64,000 bases of DNA, from positions 62,001-126,000 of the forward strand of contig JAACZV010000009.1 in NCBI GenBank assembly GCA_009996515.1, in the 5' to 3' direction. Origin of the DNA: Comamonadaceae bacterium. Lineage in GTDB: Bacteria; Pseudomonadota; Gammaproteobacteria; Burkholderiales; Burkholderiaceae_C. Position numbers and translations under genes: made by a program. Below, one piece after another: positions 43,184 through 51,947 of this stretch (positions within the stretch are counted from its first letter, which is position 1; the number at the start of each line of letters is the position of its first letter). The notes under the pieces are model-generated. The model was not told where the DNA came from. It worked only from the letters and a program-made list of their open reading frames with translations, and did not search any database.

Positions 43184-43720
43184 ATGTCCGCAACGAATCT
43201 TGAACGCATCACCCTGGCCGGCGGCTGTTTCTGGTGCCTGGAAGCCGTCTACGAGCGCGTGCGCGGCGTGCACCACGTCGAGAACGGCTACAGCAACGGC
43301 CAGGCCGCCCACCCCAACTACGAACAGGTCTGCAGCGGCAACACCGGCCACGCGGAGGTGGTGCGCATCGACTTCGCCCCCGCCGAGGTCTCGCTGCGCG
43401 AGCTGCTGGAGGTCTTCTTCACCATCCACGACCCGACCACGCTGAACCGCCAGGGCGCCGACGTGGGCAGCCAGTACCGCTCCGGCATCTACTGGCACAC
43501 CGAGGCGCAGCGCGCGCTCGCGGCCGAGGTGCTGCAGGAGGCCAATGCTCACCATGGCGGCCGCGTCGTCACCGAGCTGCTGCCCGAGACCAACTACCAC
43601 GCGGCCGAGGCCTATCACCAGCACTACTACGCCCGCAACCCCGACCAGGGCTATTGCGCCTTCGTCGTCGCGGGCAAGGTGGACAAGTTCCTCGCCAGCT
43701 TCAAGCGGCTCGTCAAGTGA
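43184..43720 (+). CDS. msrA: Peptide-methionine (S)-S-oxide reductase MsrA
   Basis: This 178-residue enzyme repairs oxidised methionine. The catalytic Cys is in GGCFWCLEAVYERVRGV. HVENGYSNG, GHAEVVRIDF, DPTTLNRQGADVGSQYRS and YHQHYY fit MsrA. It follows the DUF748 gene by 9 nt and overlaps the ABC ATPase start (TGATG). Confidence 0.95.
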   Translation: MSATNLERITLAGGCFWCLEAVYERVRGVHHVENGYSNGQAAHPNYEQVCSGNTGHAEVVRIDFAPAEVSLRELLEVFFTIHDPTTLNRQGADVGSQYRSGIYWHTEAQRALAAEVLQEANAHHGGRVVTELLPETNYHAAEAYHQHYYARNPDQGYCAFVVAGKVDKFLASFKRLVK

Positions 43721-44364
43721 TGCTGGCCTGGCAGGGCCTGGCCCATCGCTACGCGGGCGCCGAGCAAGCCCTGCGCTATGCCGACTTCACACTCGGCAGC
43801 GGGCGGCATCTGCTACTGCGCGGCGCCTCGGGTTCGGGCAAGTCCACGCTGCTGGCCTTGCTGGCGGGCCTGCTGCGCGTGCAGCAGGGCATGCTGAACG
43901 TTGCCGGCACCGAACTGGCCGGCATGAGCCCGCGGGCACTGGACGCCTGGCGCGGCGCGACGCTGGGCGTGGTGCCGCAGCGCCTGCATCTGAGCGAGGC
44001 CCTGACGGTGGCGGAGAACCTCGCGCTGCCGGCGCTGGCGGCGGGGCAGGGCGCCGACCCCGCGCGTGCGGCCGAGCTGCTGCAGGCGCTGGGCATCGCC
44101 GCGCTGTCGGGCCGCCGGCCGCACCAGCTCAGCGTGGGTCAGGCCCAGCGCGTGGCGCTGGCCCGTGCGCTGATGCGCCGGCCGCGCCTGCTGCTGGCCG
44201 ACGAGCCCAGCGCCAACCTGGACGACGGGCACACCGCCAACATGCTGGCGCTGCTGCTGGACACGGCCCGGCGCGAGGGCTGCACGCTGGTCGTCGCCAG
44301 CCACGATGCCCGGGTCGTCCAGGCCTTGAATGCGCGTGACGATGTGGCGGAGGTGGTGCTGTGA
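43720..44364 (+). CDS. ABC transporter ATP-binding protein (MacB/LolD type)
   Basis: This 214-residue ATPase has Walker A GASGSGKST, signature LSVGQAQRVALARAL, Walker B LLLADEPSANLD and switch His in VVASHD. It pairs with the FtsX-like permease encoded next (GTGA overlap). With the DUF3299 gene it resembles the Pseudomonas PA4064-PA4066 and Vibrio Zrg zinc-related sets, from which the function is inferred. Confidence 0.88.
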   Translation: MLAWQGLAHRYAGAEQALRYADFTLGSGRHLLLRGASGSGKSTLLALLAGLLRVQQGMLNVAGTELAGMSPRALDAWRGATLGVVPQRLHLSEALTVAENLALPALAAGQGADPARAAELLQALGIAALSGRRPHQLSVGQAQRVALARALMRRPRLLLADEPSANLDDGHTANMLALLLDTARREGCTLVVASHDARVVQALNARDDVAEVVL

Positions 44365-45554
44365 TCCGCCTCGCCTGGAAATACCTCTGGTCCAGCCCGC
44401 TGACGACCGCGCTCAACCTGCTGCTGCTGACGCTGGGCCTGGCGGCCGTCACCTTCGTGCTGCGCGCCAGCGCCCAGGTCGAGTCCGGGCTCAGGCGCGA
44501 CCTGGCCGGCATCGACCTCGTCGTCGGCGCCAAGGGCAGCCCCATGCAGATCATGCTGGCCGGCGTCTTCCACCTGGACGCACCGACCGGCAACATCCCG
44601 CTGGCGACCCTGGAGTCGCTGAAGCGCCAGCCGCTGGTCGCTCAGGCCGTGCCACTGTCGCTGGGCGATGCCTTCCGCGGCTTCCGCATCGTGGGCACGA
44701 CGCCGGACTACCTGGAGCTGTACGGCGCGAAGCTGGGGCAGGGCGCTGCCTGGACGAAGCCGATGCAGGCCGTGCTGGGCGCCGAGGTCGCGCGCGCGAG
44801 CGGGCTCAAGGTCGGCGACCGCTTTGCCGGCAGCCATGGGCTGGGCGAGGGCGGCGGCGCGCATGGCGACCATCTCTTCGAGGTGGTGGGCGTGCTGGCC
44901 GACTCGAGCAGCGTGCTGGACCGCCTGGTGCTGACGGACCTGGCGTCGGTGTGGGAGGTGCACGAGGAACACCACGCGGGCGAGGTTCACGAGGACGCCG
45001 AGCAGCGGCGCGAGACCACGCTGATCCTGGTGCGCTACCGCAGCCCGCTGGCGGCCGTCATGCTGCCGCGCTGGGTCAATGCCCAGGACGGCCTGCAGTC
45101 GGCCGCGCCGGCGCTGGAAACGGCGCGGCTGATGCGGCTGGTGGGGGCCGGCACCGAGGTGCTGCGCGGTTTCGGCATCGTGCTGCTGGCCGCCGCCGGC
45201 CTGTCGGTCTGGGTGGCGCTGCTGCATGCCGTGCGTGCGCGCCAGGGCGACCTGGCCATGCTGCGCATGCTGGGCGCGCCGGCCTCGCGCGTCGCCGCGC
45301 TGATCGCGCTGGAGGCGGTGCTGCTGGCCGGCCTGGCGGCCGCGCTGGGCCTGCTCGCGGGGCATGGGCTGGTGGCGCTGCTGGAGCGGCTGCTGGCCGC
45401 GCGGCAGTCGCTGCGCCTGGGCCCGCTGGGCTGGAGCGAGGCCGAATGGCTGGTGCCGCTGCTGGCCACGGCGCTCGCGCTGCTGGCCGCCGCCTGGCCC
45501 GCGTGGCGGGCCTACCGGCTGGACGTCACCACCTTGCTGCAAGCGCCGCGCTGA
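44361..45554 (+). CDS. FtsX-like ABC permease with His-rich loop
   Basis: This 397-residue permease has an N-terminal helix, a large periplasmic domain and three C-terminal helices (FtsX/MacB topology). A His/Glu-rich segment (VHEEHHAGEVHEDAEQRR, about residues 200-217) suggests metal binding, most likely zinc. The start is GTG 44361, overlapping the ATPase stop. Confidence 0.85.
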   Translation: MIRLAWKYLWSSPLTTALNLLLLTLGLAAVTFVLRASAQVESGLRRDLAGIDLVVGAKGSPMQIMLAGVFHLDAPTGNIPLATLESLKRQPLVAQAVPLSLGDAFRGFRIVGTTPDYLELYGAKLGQGAAWTKPMQAVLGAEVARASGLKVGDRFAGSHGLGEGGGAHGDHLFEVVGVLADSSSVLDRLVLTDLASVWEVHEEHHAGEVHEDAEQRRETTLILVRYRSPLAAVMLPRWVNAQDGLQSAAPALETARLMRLVGAGTEVLRGFGIVLLAAAGLSVWVALLHAVRARQGDLAMLRMLGAPASRVAALIALEAVLLAGLAAALGLLAGHGLVALLERLLAARQSLRLGPLGWSEAEWLVPLLATALALLAAAWPAWRAYRLDVTTLLQAPR

Positions 45555-45572
45555 ACGCCGACAATCGCCACC

Positions 45573-46061
45573 ATGAAGTTCAAAGCCCTCGCTCTCGTCC
45601 TTGCGCTGTCCGCCTCGGCAGCCTTCGCTCAGACCGCGCCCAGCATCGGCCAGGGCCCCGGCTACCACGATCCGCGCAGCCCCTTCAAGCCGCTGGAGGA
45701 ACGCGCGGACATCCTGTCGTGGAAGCTGCTGTCCCAGGTCACGGCCCGAGCCGAGAAGAAGAAGATCATCCCGACCTTCCCGGCGGCCGTGCAGGCGCTG
45801 GACCGCAAGACGGTCAAGGTGCAGGGCTTCATGATGCCGCTGGAGGCGGGCGACAAGCAGCAGCATTTCCTGCTGTCCGCCGTGCCGACGACCTGCTCCT
45901 TCTGCGTGCCCGCGGGGCCCGAGGGCCTGGTGGAGGTGCGCACCAAGAAGCCGGTGCGCTACACGCTGGAGCCGGTCGTCGTCGAGGGCCAGCTGGCCGT
46001 GCTCAGCGACGACCCCTACGGCCTGTACTACCGTGTCGAGGACGGCAACGCCGTCCACTGA
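45573..46061 (+). CDS. DUF3299 periplasmic protein
   Basis: This 162-residue protein has a signal peptide (MKFKALALVLALSASAAFA) and a DUF3299 domain with VKVQGFMMPLE and a CxxC-like pair TTCSFCVPAGPEGLVEV. DUF3299 proteins regularly follow this ABC pair in zinc-responsive operons. The function is not established. It starts 18 nt after the permease stop. Confidence 0.83.
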   Translation: MKFKALALVLALSASAAFAQTAPSIGQGPGYHDPRSPFKPLEERADILSWKLLSQVTARAEKKKIIPTFPAAVQALDRKTVKVQGFMMPLEAGDKQQHFLLSAVPTTCSFCVPAGPEGLVEVRTKKPVRYTLEPVVVEGQLAVLSDDPYGLYYRVEDGNAVH

Positions 46062-46063
46062 GG

Positions 46064-46699
46064 CTAGGGCGCAAGGCGCTCGCGCAGCCAGTCGGCGCCG
46101 TCCAGCCTGAAGCGCAGGCGGTCGTGCAGCCGCGAGCGGCGGCCCTGCCAGAACTCGAACATGTCCGGCACCAGCCGGAAGCCGCCCCAGTGCGGCGGTC
46201 GCTCCGGGTTCAGGCCGTGCTGCACGGCGGCCTTGGCGGCGTTGGCCACCAGCACCGCGCGGCCGCTGATGACGCGGCTCTGCGGCGAGGCCCAGGCGCC
46301 CAGCCGCGAATCCAGCGGGCGGCTCTTGAAGTAGTCGTCCGACTCCTGGGCCGAGGTCTTCTCGACGCGGCCCTCGATGCGCACGACGCGCTCCATCTCC
46401 ACCCAATGGAACTGCAGCGCCGCATAAGGGTTCTGCGCCAGCTCCTGGCCCTTGCGGCTGTCGTAGTTGGTGAACCAGACCAGGCCGCGCGCGTCGCAGC
46501 CCTTGAGCAGCACGACGCGCGTCGACGGCCGCCCGCCCGCACCGACGGTCGCCACCGTCATCGCCGTGGGCTCCGACACGTCGTGGGCGATGGCCTCATC
46601 CATCCAGCGTTGGAACAGCGCCAGCGGGCCGTCCGTGGCCTGGGCCTCGTCCAGTTCCCCCAGTTCGTAGCTCTTTCGAAATTCACTCAGCTTGCTCAT
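46064..46699 (-). CDS. pdxH: Pyridoxine/pyridoxamine 5'-phosphate oxidase
   Basis: This 211-residue FMN enzyme makes pyridoxal 5'-phosphate. Motifs include [45 protein letters not shown] and the C-terminal [14 protein letters not shown]. It stands alone and converges on the DUF3299 gene with a 2-nt gap. Confidence 0.95.
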   Translation of the reverse strand: MSKLSEFRKSYELGELDEAQATDGPLALFQRWMDEAIAHDVSEPTAMTVATVGAGGRPSTRVVLLKGCDARGLVWFTNYDSRKGQELAQNPYAALQFHWVEMERVVRIEGRVEKTSAQESDDYFKSRPLDSRLGAWASPQSRVISGRAVLVANAAKAAVQHGLNPERPPHWGGFRLVPDMFEFWQGRRSRLHDRLRFRLDGADWLRERLAP

Positions 46700-46832
46700 G
46701 GGACGAAGTATGCAGACCTTCCCTTAAGTGAACCTACCAGTTTCAAGTGCAAGGCCACTGGGCATGCTTGTGGCACCGCAGCAAACGGCGCAGACCGTCG
46801 CTAGGCAGAGGGCTTGGAAGGATTGATTGCAA

Positions 46833-47438
46833 ATGACAAAGCGACGCCCCGCCGTCGTCGTGCTGGCCGCTGGACGCGGCTCGCGGTTCAGAGGCTCAGG
46901 CCACAAGCTCGAGCAGCGCCTGAGCGCTGCCTCCCCCGACACGGTACTGGCCTCCAGCCTGCACCATGCCATCGCGACACAGCTGCCCATGCTCGTCGTG
47001 ACGACCTCGGCCCTGGCGCCCGTGGTCCAAAGGCTGGTCCCGGCGCGCGATGTGCTGATCCTGCCCGAACGTGATGCCCAGGGCCGACCGCACCCCGTCG
47101 GCATGGGGCACTCCATCGCCGCCGGCGTCAGCGCCACCGGGGATGCGGACGGCTGGCTCATCCTGCCGGCCGACATGCCCCTGATCCAGCCCGCCACCAT
47201 CCTGGCCATTGCCGAGGGGCTGGAGCGCTACCCCGTCTGCTATGCCCAGCACCGTGGCCTCCAGGGCCATCCGGTCGGCTTCGGCACGGAGCTCTATTCC
47301 GAACTGGTGGGCCTGCAGGGCGACGAGGGCGCGCGGCGCATCGTGGCGCGCTATGCCGCCCAGCCCATCGCCGTGGACGACCCCGGCGTGCGCATCGACG
47401 TGGACACCATCGAAGACCTGGCCCGGCTGCAGGGCTAG
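46833..47438 (+). CDS. MobA/MocA-like nucleotidyltransferase
   Basis: This 201-residue protein has the NTP-transferase N-terminus AVVVLAAGRGSRF and LPADMPLIQPATI, plus HPVGFG, all of the molybdenum-cofactor cytidylyltransferase type (MocA-like). No molybdoenzyme gene is adjacent, so the substrate is uncertain. The Shine-Dalgarno AAGGA lies about 12 nt before ATG 46833 and 6 nt before an in-frame TTG 46827, which is an alternative start. Confidence 0.78.
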   Translation: MTKRRPAVVVLAAGRGSRFRGSGHKLEQRLSAASPDTVLASSLHHAIATQLPMLVVTTSALAPVVQRLVPARDVLILPERDAQGRPHPVGMGHSIAAGVSATGDADGWLILPADMPLIQPATILAIAEGLERYPVCYAQHRGLQGHPVGFGTELYSELVGLQGDEGARRIVARYAAQPIAVDDPGVRIDVDTIEDLARLQG

Positions 47439-47445
47439 GTGCGGC

Positions 47446-48078
47446 TCACAGCGGCGCGCACAGGCCGTGCTGCGCGGCCAGATGGGCTTGACGCTCCAGC
47501 TCCATGTCGCGGATGCCGTGCTCGCGCAAGCCCTGAACGGTGCGCAGCAGATAGTCCAGCGTCGTGCCATAGCGGCCGCTGGCATGGCGGAAGATGTGCA
47601 GCAGCTCGGGCTCATGCAGCGGCCCGGTCCAGTTCGGGCTGCGCCGCGACAGCGTGAAGGCCAGCGCACGCAGCCGGCCCGAGGGCGTGTCGCAGTTCAG
47701 CCAGCGTGGCTCGTAGACGCCGTTGGGCATCTCGCGCGCCCACAGCTGCGGCAGCACGGCCTCGCCGGCTTCGCGCGGAACGCGGTAGACCAGCCCCCGG
47801 CAGCTGCCGCCCGAGACCAGGGCCAGCACCAGGCCCGGCTGCTGCGGCGAGCCGCGGTTCACGCGCGAGCGCATGCGCAGCACACGGTGAAAGCCCAGCA
47901 CGCGAGCAGGCAGGGCCTGGGCATACTCGAAATCCGGCCGCCAGATCAGTGAGCCGTAGGCGAACAGCAGCAGATCGTTGCCGCTGGAGCGCCATTCGGC
48001 CGTCGTGCGCTGCAGCAGTTGCGAGCTGCGGGCCGGCCCGTGGGGAAGCTGGATTGCCTGAGACGCCATGCCTGCCAT
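47446..48078 (-). CDS. chaC: Glutathione-specific gamma-glutamylcyclotransferase (ChaC family)
   Basis: This protein of about 210 residues has the ChaC signature FAYGSLIWRPDFEYAQ, then RGLVYRVP and YLLRTVQGLREHGIRD. Family members cleave glutathione to 5-oxoproline and Cys-Gly. ATG 48078 is chosen, and ATG 48069 is equally possible. It is divergent from edd. Confidence 0.88.
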   Translation of the reverse strand: MAGMASQAIQLPHGPARSSQLLQRTTAEWRSSGNDLLLFAYGSLIWRPDFEYAQALPARVLGFHRVLRMRSRVNRGSPQQPGLVLALVSGGSCRGLVYRVPREAGEAVLPQLWAREMPNGVYEPRWLNCDTPSGRLRALAFTLSRRSPNWTGPLHEPELLHIFRHASGRYGTTLDYLLRTVQGLREHGIRDMELERQAHLAAQHGLCAPL

Positions 48079-48123
48079 CTTGTCACGTCGGTACCCAGGC
48101 CGTAACCCGCAAGCCCCTCTGGG

Positions 48124-48142
48124 CAAGTAATATGGTTACTTG
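48124..48142. promoter_or_regulatory. Perfect palindrome upstream of edd, HexR-like operator
   Basis: CAAGTAATATGGTTACTTG is a perfect 7-bp inverted repeat around TATGG, 46 nt before the edd start. Its core GTAAT-N3-GTTAC resembles the HexR consensus (TGTAAT-N3-ATTACA type). HexR is the KDPG-responsive repressor of edd-eda in many proteobacteria. No hexR gene is in this window. Confidence 0.65.
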
Positions 48143-48187
48143 AATTCCCAAGGGGCGGTTACGTCGACCGACTCCAGGAGATACCGC

Positions 48188-50017
48188 ATGAATTCCACCC
48201 TCGTTACCGTCACGCAACGCATCCGGGAGCGCAGCGCCCGGCTGCGCGGCGACTACCTGGCCCGCATTGCCCAGCTCAGCCAGCGCCAGCGCGGCTTCGA
48301 GCGCATGGGCTGCGCCAACGTCGCCCACGCCGTCGCGGCGCTGCCGTCCAACGACAAGCTGCGCATCGTCGCCGAGAAGGCACCGCACCTGGGCATCGTC
48401 ACGGCCTACAACGACATGCTGTCGGCCCACCAGCCCTACGAGAGCTATCCGGCCCAGATCCGTGCCGAGGCGCATCGCCTGGGCGCCACCGTGCAGGTGG
48501 CCGGCGGCGTGCCCGCCATGTGCGACGGCGTCACGCAAGGCCTGCCCGGCATGGAGCTGAGCCTGTTCTCGCGCGACACCATCGCAATGAGCACGGCCAT
48601 TGCGCTGACGCATGACGTCTTCGACGCCGCGCTGCTGCTGGGTATCTGCGACAAGATCGTGCCCGGGCTGCTCATTGGTGCGCTGCACTTCGGCCATCTG
48701 CCCTGCGTCTTCGTGCCGGCCGGCCCCATGGGCACCGGCATCTCCAACAGCGACAAGGCCAAGGTGCGCGAGCTCTACGCGCAGGGCAAGGTCGGGCGGG
48801 ACGAGCTGCTGAAGAGCGAGTCCGCCGCCTACCACGGCGCCGGCACCTGCACCTTCTATGGCACGGCCAACAGCAACCAGATGCTGCTGGAGGCCATGGG
48901 CCTGCACGTGCCCGGCAGCGCCTTCGTGCATCCGCAGGACGAACTGCGCACGGCGCTGACCCGCGAGGCCGTCGGCACCGCGCTGGACATCAGCGGCCGG
49001 CTTGCGGGCAAGCCCGCCAAGCCCATCGGCCAGCTGGTCGACGAGCGCTGCATCGTCAATGCCATGGTGGCGCTGCTGGCCACCGGCGGCTCGACCAACC
49101 ACTTGATCCACTGGGTCGCCGTGGCCCGCTCGGCCGGCATCCTGATCGACTGGACGGACTTCTCCGAGCTGTCGGCCGTCGTGCCGCTGCTGGCGCGCGT
49201 CTATCCCAACGGCAGCGCCGACGTGAACCAGTTCCAGGCCGCCGGCGGCCCCGGCTTCGTCATTCGCGAGCTGCTGGATGCCGGCCTGATGCACGAGGAC
49301 GTGCTGTCGGTCGGCGGCGATGGGCTGCGCCCCTACAGCTTCGTGCCCGTCGCGGTGGGGCAGGGTGGCGAGGTCCGCCGCGAGCCGCTGCCCGCGGCCA
49401 GCACCGACGACGGCGTCGTGCGTACGGCGGCCGCGCCCTTCAGTGCCACCGGCGGCCTCAAGCTGCTGGCCGGCAACCTGGGGCGCGCCGTCATCAAGGT
49501 CTCGGCCGTGCCCGAAGACCGCCACACGGTCGAGGCGCCTTGCCGCATCTTCACGACGCAAGAGGCCATGCTGGCCGCGTTCAAGGCCGGCGAGCTGGAG
49601 CGCGACGTTGTCGTCGTCGTGCGCTTCCAGGGCCCGCATGCCAACGGCATGCCCGAGCTGCACAAGCTGACGCCGCCTCTGGCGGTGCTGCAGGGCAAGG
49701 GCTTCCGTGTCGCCCTGGTCACCGACGGCCGCATGAGCGGCGCCTCGGGCAAGGTGCCCGCGGCCATCCACGTCAGCCCCGAGGCGCTGGCCGGCGGCCC
49801 GCTGGCGCGTCTGCGCGACGGCGACGTCGTGCGCGTCTGCGCGCTGAGCGGCAGCCTGCAGGCCCTGGTCGACGCGGCCGAGTGGGATGCGCGCGAGGTC
49901 GCCCAGCTCACCCCGGCCGAGGCCGACGTCAACGCCCATGGCCTGGGCCGCGAGCTCTTCGCCGGCCTGCGCCGCAATGTGCTGAGCGCCGAGGAAGGCG
50001 CTTGCACCTGGTTGTGA
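48188..50017 (+). CDS. edd: 6-phosphogluconate dehydratase
   Basis: This 609-residue iron-sulfur dehydratase of the Entner-Doudoroff pathway makes KDPG. Conserved segments are [68 protein letters not shown] and [18 protein letters not shown], with the cluster cysteines in these. ATG 48188 has AGGAG 7 nt upstream. eda follows 165 nt later. Confidence 0.96.
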   Translation: MNSTLVTVTQRIRERSARLRGDYLARIAQLSQRQRGFERMGCANVAHAVAALPSNDKLRIVAEKAPHLGIVTAYNDMLSAHQPYESYPAQIRAEAHRLGATVQVAGGVPAMCDGVTQGLPGMELSLFSRDTIAMSTAIALTHDVFDAALLLGICDKIVPGLLIGALHFGHLPCVFVPAGPMGTGISNSDKAKVRELYAQGKVGRDELLKSESAAYHGAGTCTFYGTANSNQMLLEAMGLHVPGSAFVHPQDELRTALTREAVGTALDISGRLAGKPAKPIGQLVDERCIVNAMVALLATGGSTNHLIHWVAVARSAGILIDWTDFSELSAVVPLLARVYPNGSADVNQFQAAGGPGFVIRELLDAGLMHEDVLSVGGDGLRPYSFVPVAVGQGGEVRREPLPAASTDDGVVRTAAAPFSATGGLKLLAGNLGRAVIKVSAVPEDRHTVEAPCRIFTTQEAMLAAFKAGELERDVVVVVRFQGPHANGMPELHKLTPPLAVLQGKGFRVALVTDGRMSGASGKVPAAIHVSPEALAGGPLARLRDGDVVRVCALSGSLQALVDAAEWDAREVAQLTPAEADVNAHGLGRELFAGLRRNVLSAEEGACTWL

Positions 50018-50069
50018 AGCGAGCCCCCCGCCCCGTCTGGCGGCGCTGAACGCGCACCAACCTGGTCGG

Positions 50070-50082
50070 TCCCCCGAGGGGA
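50070..50082. repeat. G/C dyad in the edd-eda gap
   Basis: The 165-nt gap 50018-50182 holds TCCCCCGAGGGGA, a short self-complementary dyad, and a second longer GC-rich inverted region (GGGCCGCAAGC to GCGGCCC). No ORF is supported. These may reduce or tune expression of eda relative to edd. They resemble the dyads at 23488 and 34155. Confidence 0.4.
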
Positions 50083-50182
50083 CGCCGAAGCCTGCGGCAT
50101 TGGGCCGCAAGCTTCGCCAGGCGGGCCGGCTCGGGAGCGGCCCAGCGCCCGGCCCGAATACCGCGGTTTCATGGAGAACGAA

Positions 50183-50806
50183 ATGATCGACACCCTCAGC
50201 CTGGCCAGCCACGGCCCCGTCATCCCCGTCATCGTCATCCAGCGCCTGGAAGACGCCGTGCCGCTGGCCGAAGCGCTGGTCGCCGGCGGCATCAAGGTGC
50301 TGGAAGTGACGCTGCGCACCCCCGTTGCGCTGCAGGCCATGGAAGCCATGGCCAAGGTGCCGGGCGCCATCGTCGGCGCCGGCACGCTGCGCACGCCGCA
50401 GGACGTGGCCAACGCCAAGAACGCCGGCTGCCAGTTTGGCGTCAGCCCCGGCTACACCGACGCGCTGGCCGCGGCCTGCCAGGCCCAGGGCCTGCCGCTG
50501 CTGCCCGGCGTGTCCACGGCCTCCGAGGTCATGCAGGCCAATGCCGCGGGCTTCGGCTTCCTGAAGCTGTTCCCGGCCGTGGCGGTCGGCGGCGTGAACC
50601 TGCTGAAGTCGCTGGCCGGCCCCTTCCCGGACGTGGCCTTCTGCCCCACAGGGGGCATCTCGCTGGAGACCGCGCCGCAGTTCCTGAAGCTGCCCAACGT
50701 CAAGGTCTGCGGCGGCTCCTGGTTGACGCCCCAGGACGCCATCGACGCCAAGGACTGGGCGCGCATCACCCAGCTGGCCCGCGAGGCTGCGGCACTGCGC
50801 GCCTGA
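50183..50806 (+). CDS. eda: 2-keto-3-deoxy-6-phosphogluconate aldolase
   Basis: This 207-residue class I aldolase splits KDPG to pyruvate and glyceraldehyde 3-phosphate. Motifs are PVIVIQRLEDAVPLAEALVAGGI, LEVTLRTP, GAGTLRTPQDV and FLKLFPAV with the Schiff-base lysine. ATG 50183 is preferred over ATG 50171 because GGAG at 50173-50176 is its Shine-Dalgarno sequence, 6 nt upstream, and this sits inside the longer ORF. Confidence 0.95.
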   Translation: MIDTLSLASHGPVIPVIVIQRLEDAVPLAEALVAGGIKVLEVTLRTPVALQAMEAMAKVPGAIVGAGTLRTPQDVANAKNAGCQFGVSPGYTDALAAACQAQGLPLLPGVSTASEVMQANAAGFGFLKLFPAVAVGGVNLLKSLAGPFPDVAFCPTGGISLETAPQFLKLPNVKVCGGSWLTPQDAIDAKDWARITQLAREAAALRA

Positions 50807-50817
50807 CGCAGCCGGGC

Positions 50818-51363
50818 TCAGGCCGGCGGCAGGTCGAACAGCAGGCAGGTGGTCGACGCGTGGGCGTAGAGCTTGCCGTCGTGGCCGACCAGCGTGGCCT
50901 CGGCCGTCGTCACCTGCCGGCCGCGATGCACCACCTTGCCGATCGCGCGCACCAGCGGCACCTTGTCGCTCAGCGCGCGCACCAGGTTGACCTTGAACTC
51001 CAGCGTCGTGTAGCCGCGCCCCACGGGCAGCGTCGTGTGCACGGAGCAGCCCAGCGCCGAGTCCAGCAGGGTGGCGAACCAGCCGCCGTGCACGCTGCCC
51101 AGCGGGTTGTAGTGCTTGAACTGCGGCCGGCCCTGGAAGACGGCCAGGCCGTCCTCGACCGCGATGAGCTGGAAGTCCAGCGTCTCGCTGATGGGCGGGC
51201 GCGGCGCGAGGCCGTCCAGCATGGCCTGCATCTGCTGCAGGCCGGTCTTGCCGGCCAGCAGGGCGGGCGAAGCCAGGCCGGTGTCCTGCTGCTGGCGTGA
51301 ACGCGCGGCGGCCTCGTCGGCCCGCCATTGGGCCAGCACGTCGTCGGGGGAGGGGAGGGTCAT
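50818..51363 (-). CDS. PaaI-family hot-dog thioesterase
   Basis: This 181-residue protein of PaaI/4HBT type has FKHYNPLGSVHGGWFATLLDSALG, the family's Asn-x5-His-Gly-Gly pattern with an acidic residue on the following helix, and VVHRGRQVTTAEATLV. It probably hydrolyses an aryl- or acyl-CoA, substrate unknown. It converges on eda with 11 nt between the stops. Confidence 0.85.
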   Translation of the reverse strand: MTLPSPDDVLAQWRADEAAARSRQQQDTGLASPALLAGKTGLQQMQAMLDGLAPRPPISETLDFQLIAVEDGLAVFQGRPQFKHYNPLGSVHGGWFATLLDSALGCSVHTTLPVGRGYTTLEFKVNLVRALSDKVPLVRAIGKVVHRGRQVTTAEATLVGHDGKLYAHASTTCLLFDLPPA

Positions 51364-51431
51364 GATCGCGGCTTCAAGCGGAGAAGCCGCGCATTCTGCG
51401 CAAGGGTGGCACGCCGCGCTGTCACCCGGGT

Positions 51432-51848
51432 TCAGGCGGCCAGGCGCTGCTCCATGCCGCCCATGCGCCCGATGGGCTGGGTGTTGCGCAGCGCATCCAG
51501 CACCGGCCCCTGCCAGGGCAGCAGATAGACCAGCGTCGCCAGCGTCGCGCGCCGCCGCGATGACAGCAGCGGCCGGCCGTGATCGTCCAGCAGCAGCACG
51601 TTGGAGCGCACATTGAGCGGGTCGGCCTGCACGACGGTGGCCTCGGCCATCTCGACCCAGTCCCACTCCAGCCAGGCGCGGGCATCGGCATAGCAGCGCT
51701 CCCAGCGCGTGGAACCGCTCACCCGGTGCTCGGCTCCGCGCGGGCGGTTCACATGGGTCTGCGCATGCCTCACATCCTGCGCGGCGCCAGACAAGGCGGC
51801 AGCGGGCCAGCACAGACTGCCCTCGGGCAACTGGAACAGGGTTGACAT
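51432..51848 (-). CDS. Hypothetical protein divergent from the LuxR regulator
   Basis: This 138-residue soluble protein is not recognised. It has no signal peptide or membrane helix. It contains a Trp-rich segment (WERCYADARAWLEWDWVEMAE) and an Asp/Arg-rich end. ATG 51848 has a strong AGGAAGG Shine-Dalgarno sequence, supporting translation. It is divergent from the LuxR-type gene, with about 100 nt between starts, so it may share regulation. Confidence 0.65.
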   Translation of the reverse strand: MSTLFQLPEGSLCWPAAALSGAAQDVRHAQTHVNRPRGAEHRVSGSTRWERCYADARAWLEWDWVEMAEATVVQADPLNVRSNVLLLDDHGRPLLSSRRRATLATLVYLLPWQGPVLDALRNTQPIGRMGGMEQRLAA

Positions 51849-51912
51849 GCGATACCTTCCTGCGTGTGTTTCCAACGGGACCGCAGTCTCGGATCGGCGA
51901 GAGGGCCGAACA

Positions 51913-51932
51913 AGCTGGCAGACTTGGCAGGT
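51913..51932. promoter_or_regulatory. Weak lux-box-like site in front of the LuxR gene
   Basis: AGCTGGCAGACTTGGCAGGT shows the CT-N12-AG spacing of lux-type boxes, with about 6 of 10 positions symmetric. It lies just before ATG 51933 and 16 nt before ATG 51948 of the regulator gene. It might allow autoregulation. The match is weak. Confidence 0.35.
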
Positions 51933-51947
51933 ATGGGTAAGCCCGAA

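Noticed and set aside
51887-51902. TCTCG-N6-CGAGA repeat before the LuxR gene as a third lux box
   Set aside because: It is a perfect short inverted repeat, but outside the arms it lacks the lux-box symmetry. It may be chance in GC-rich DNA.
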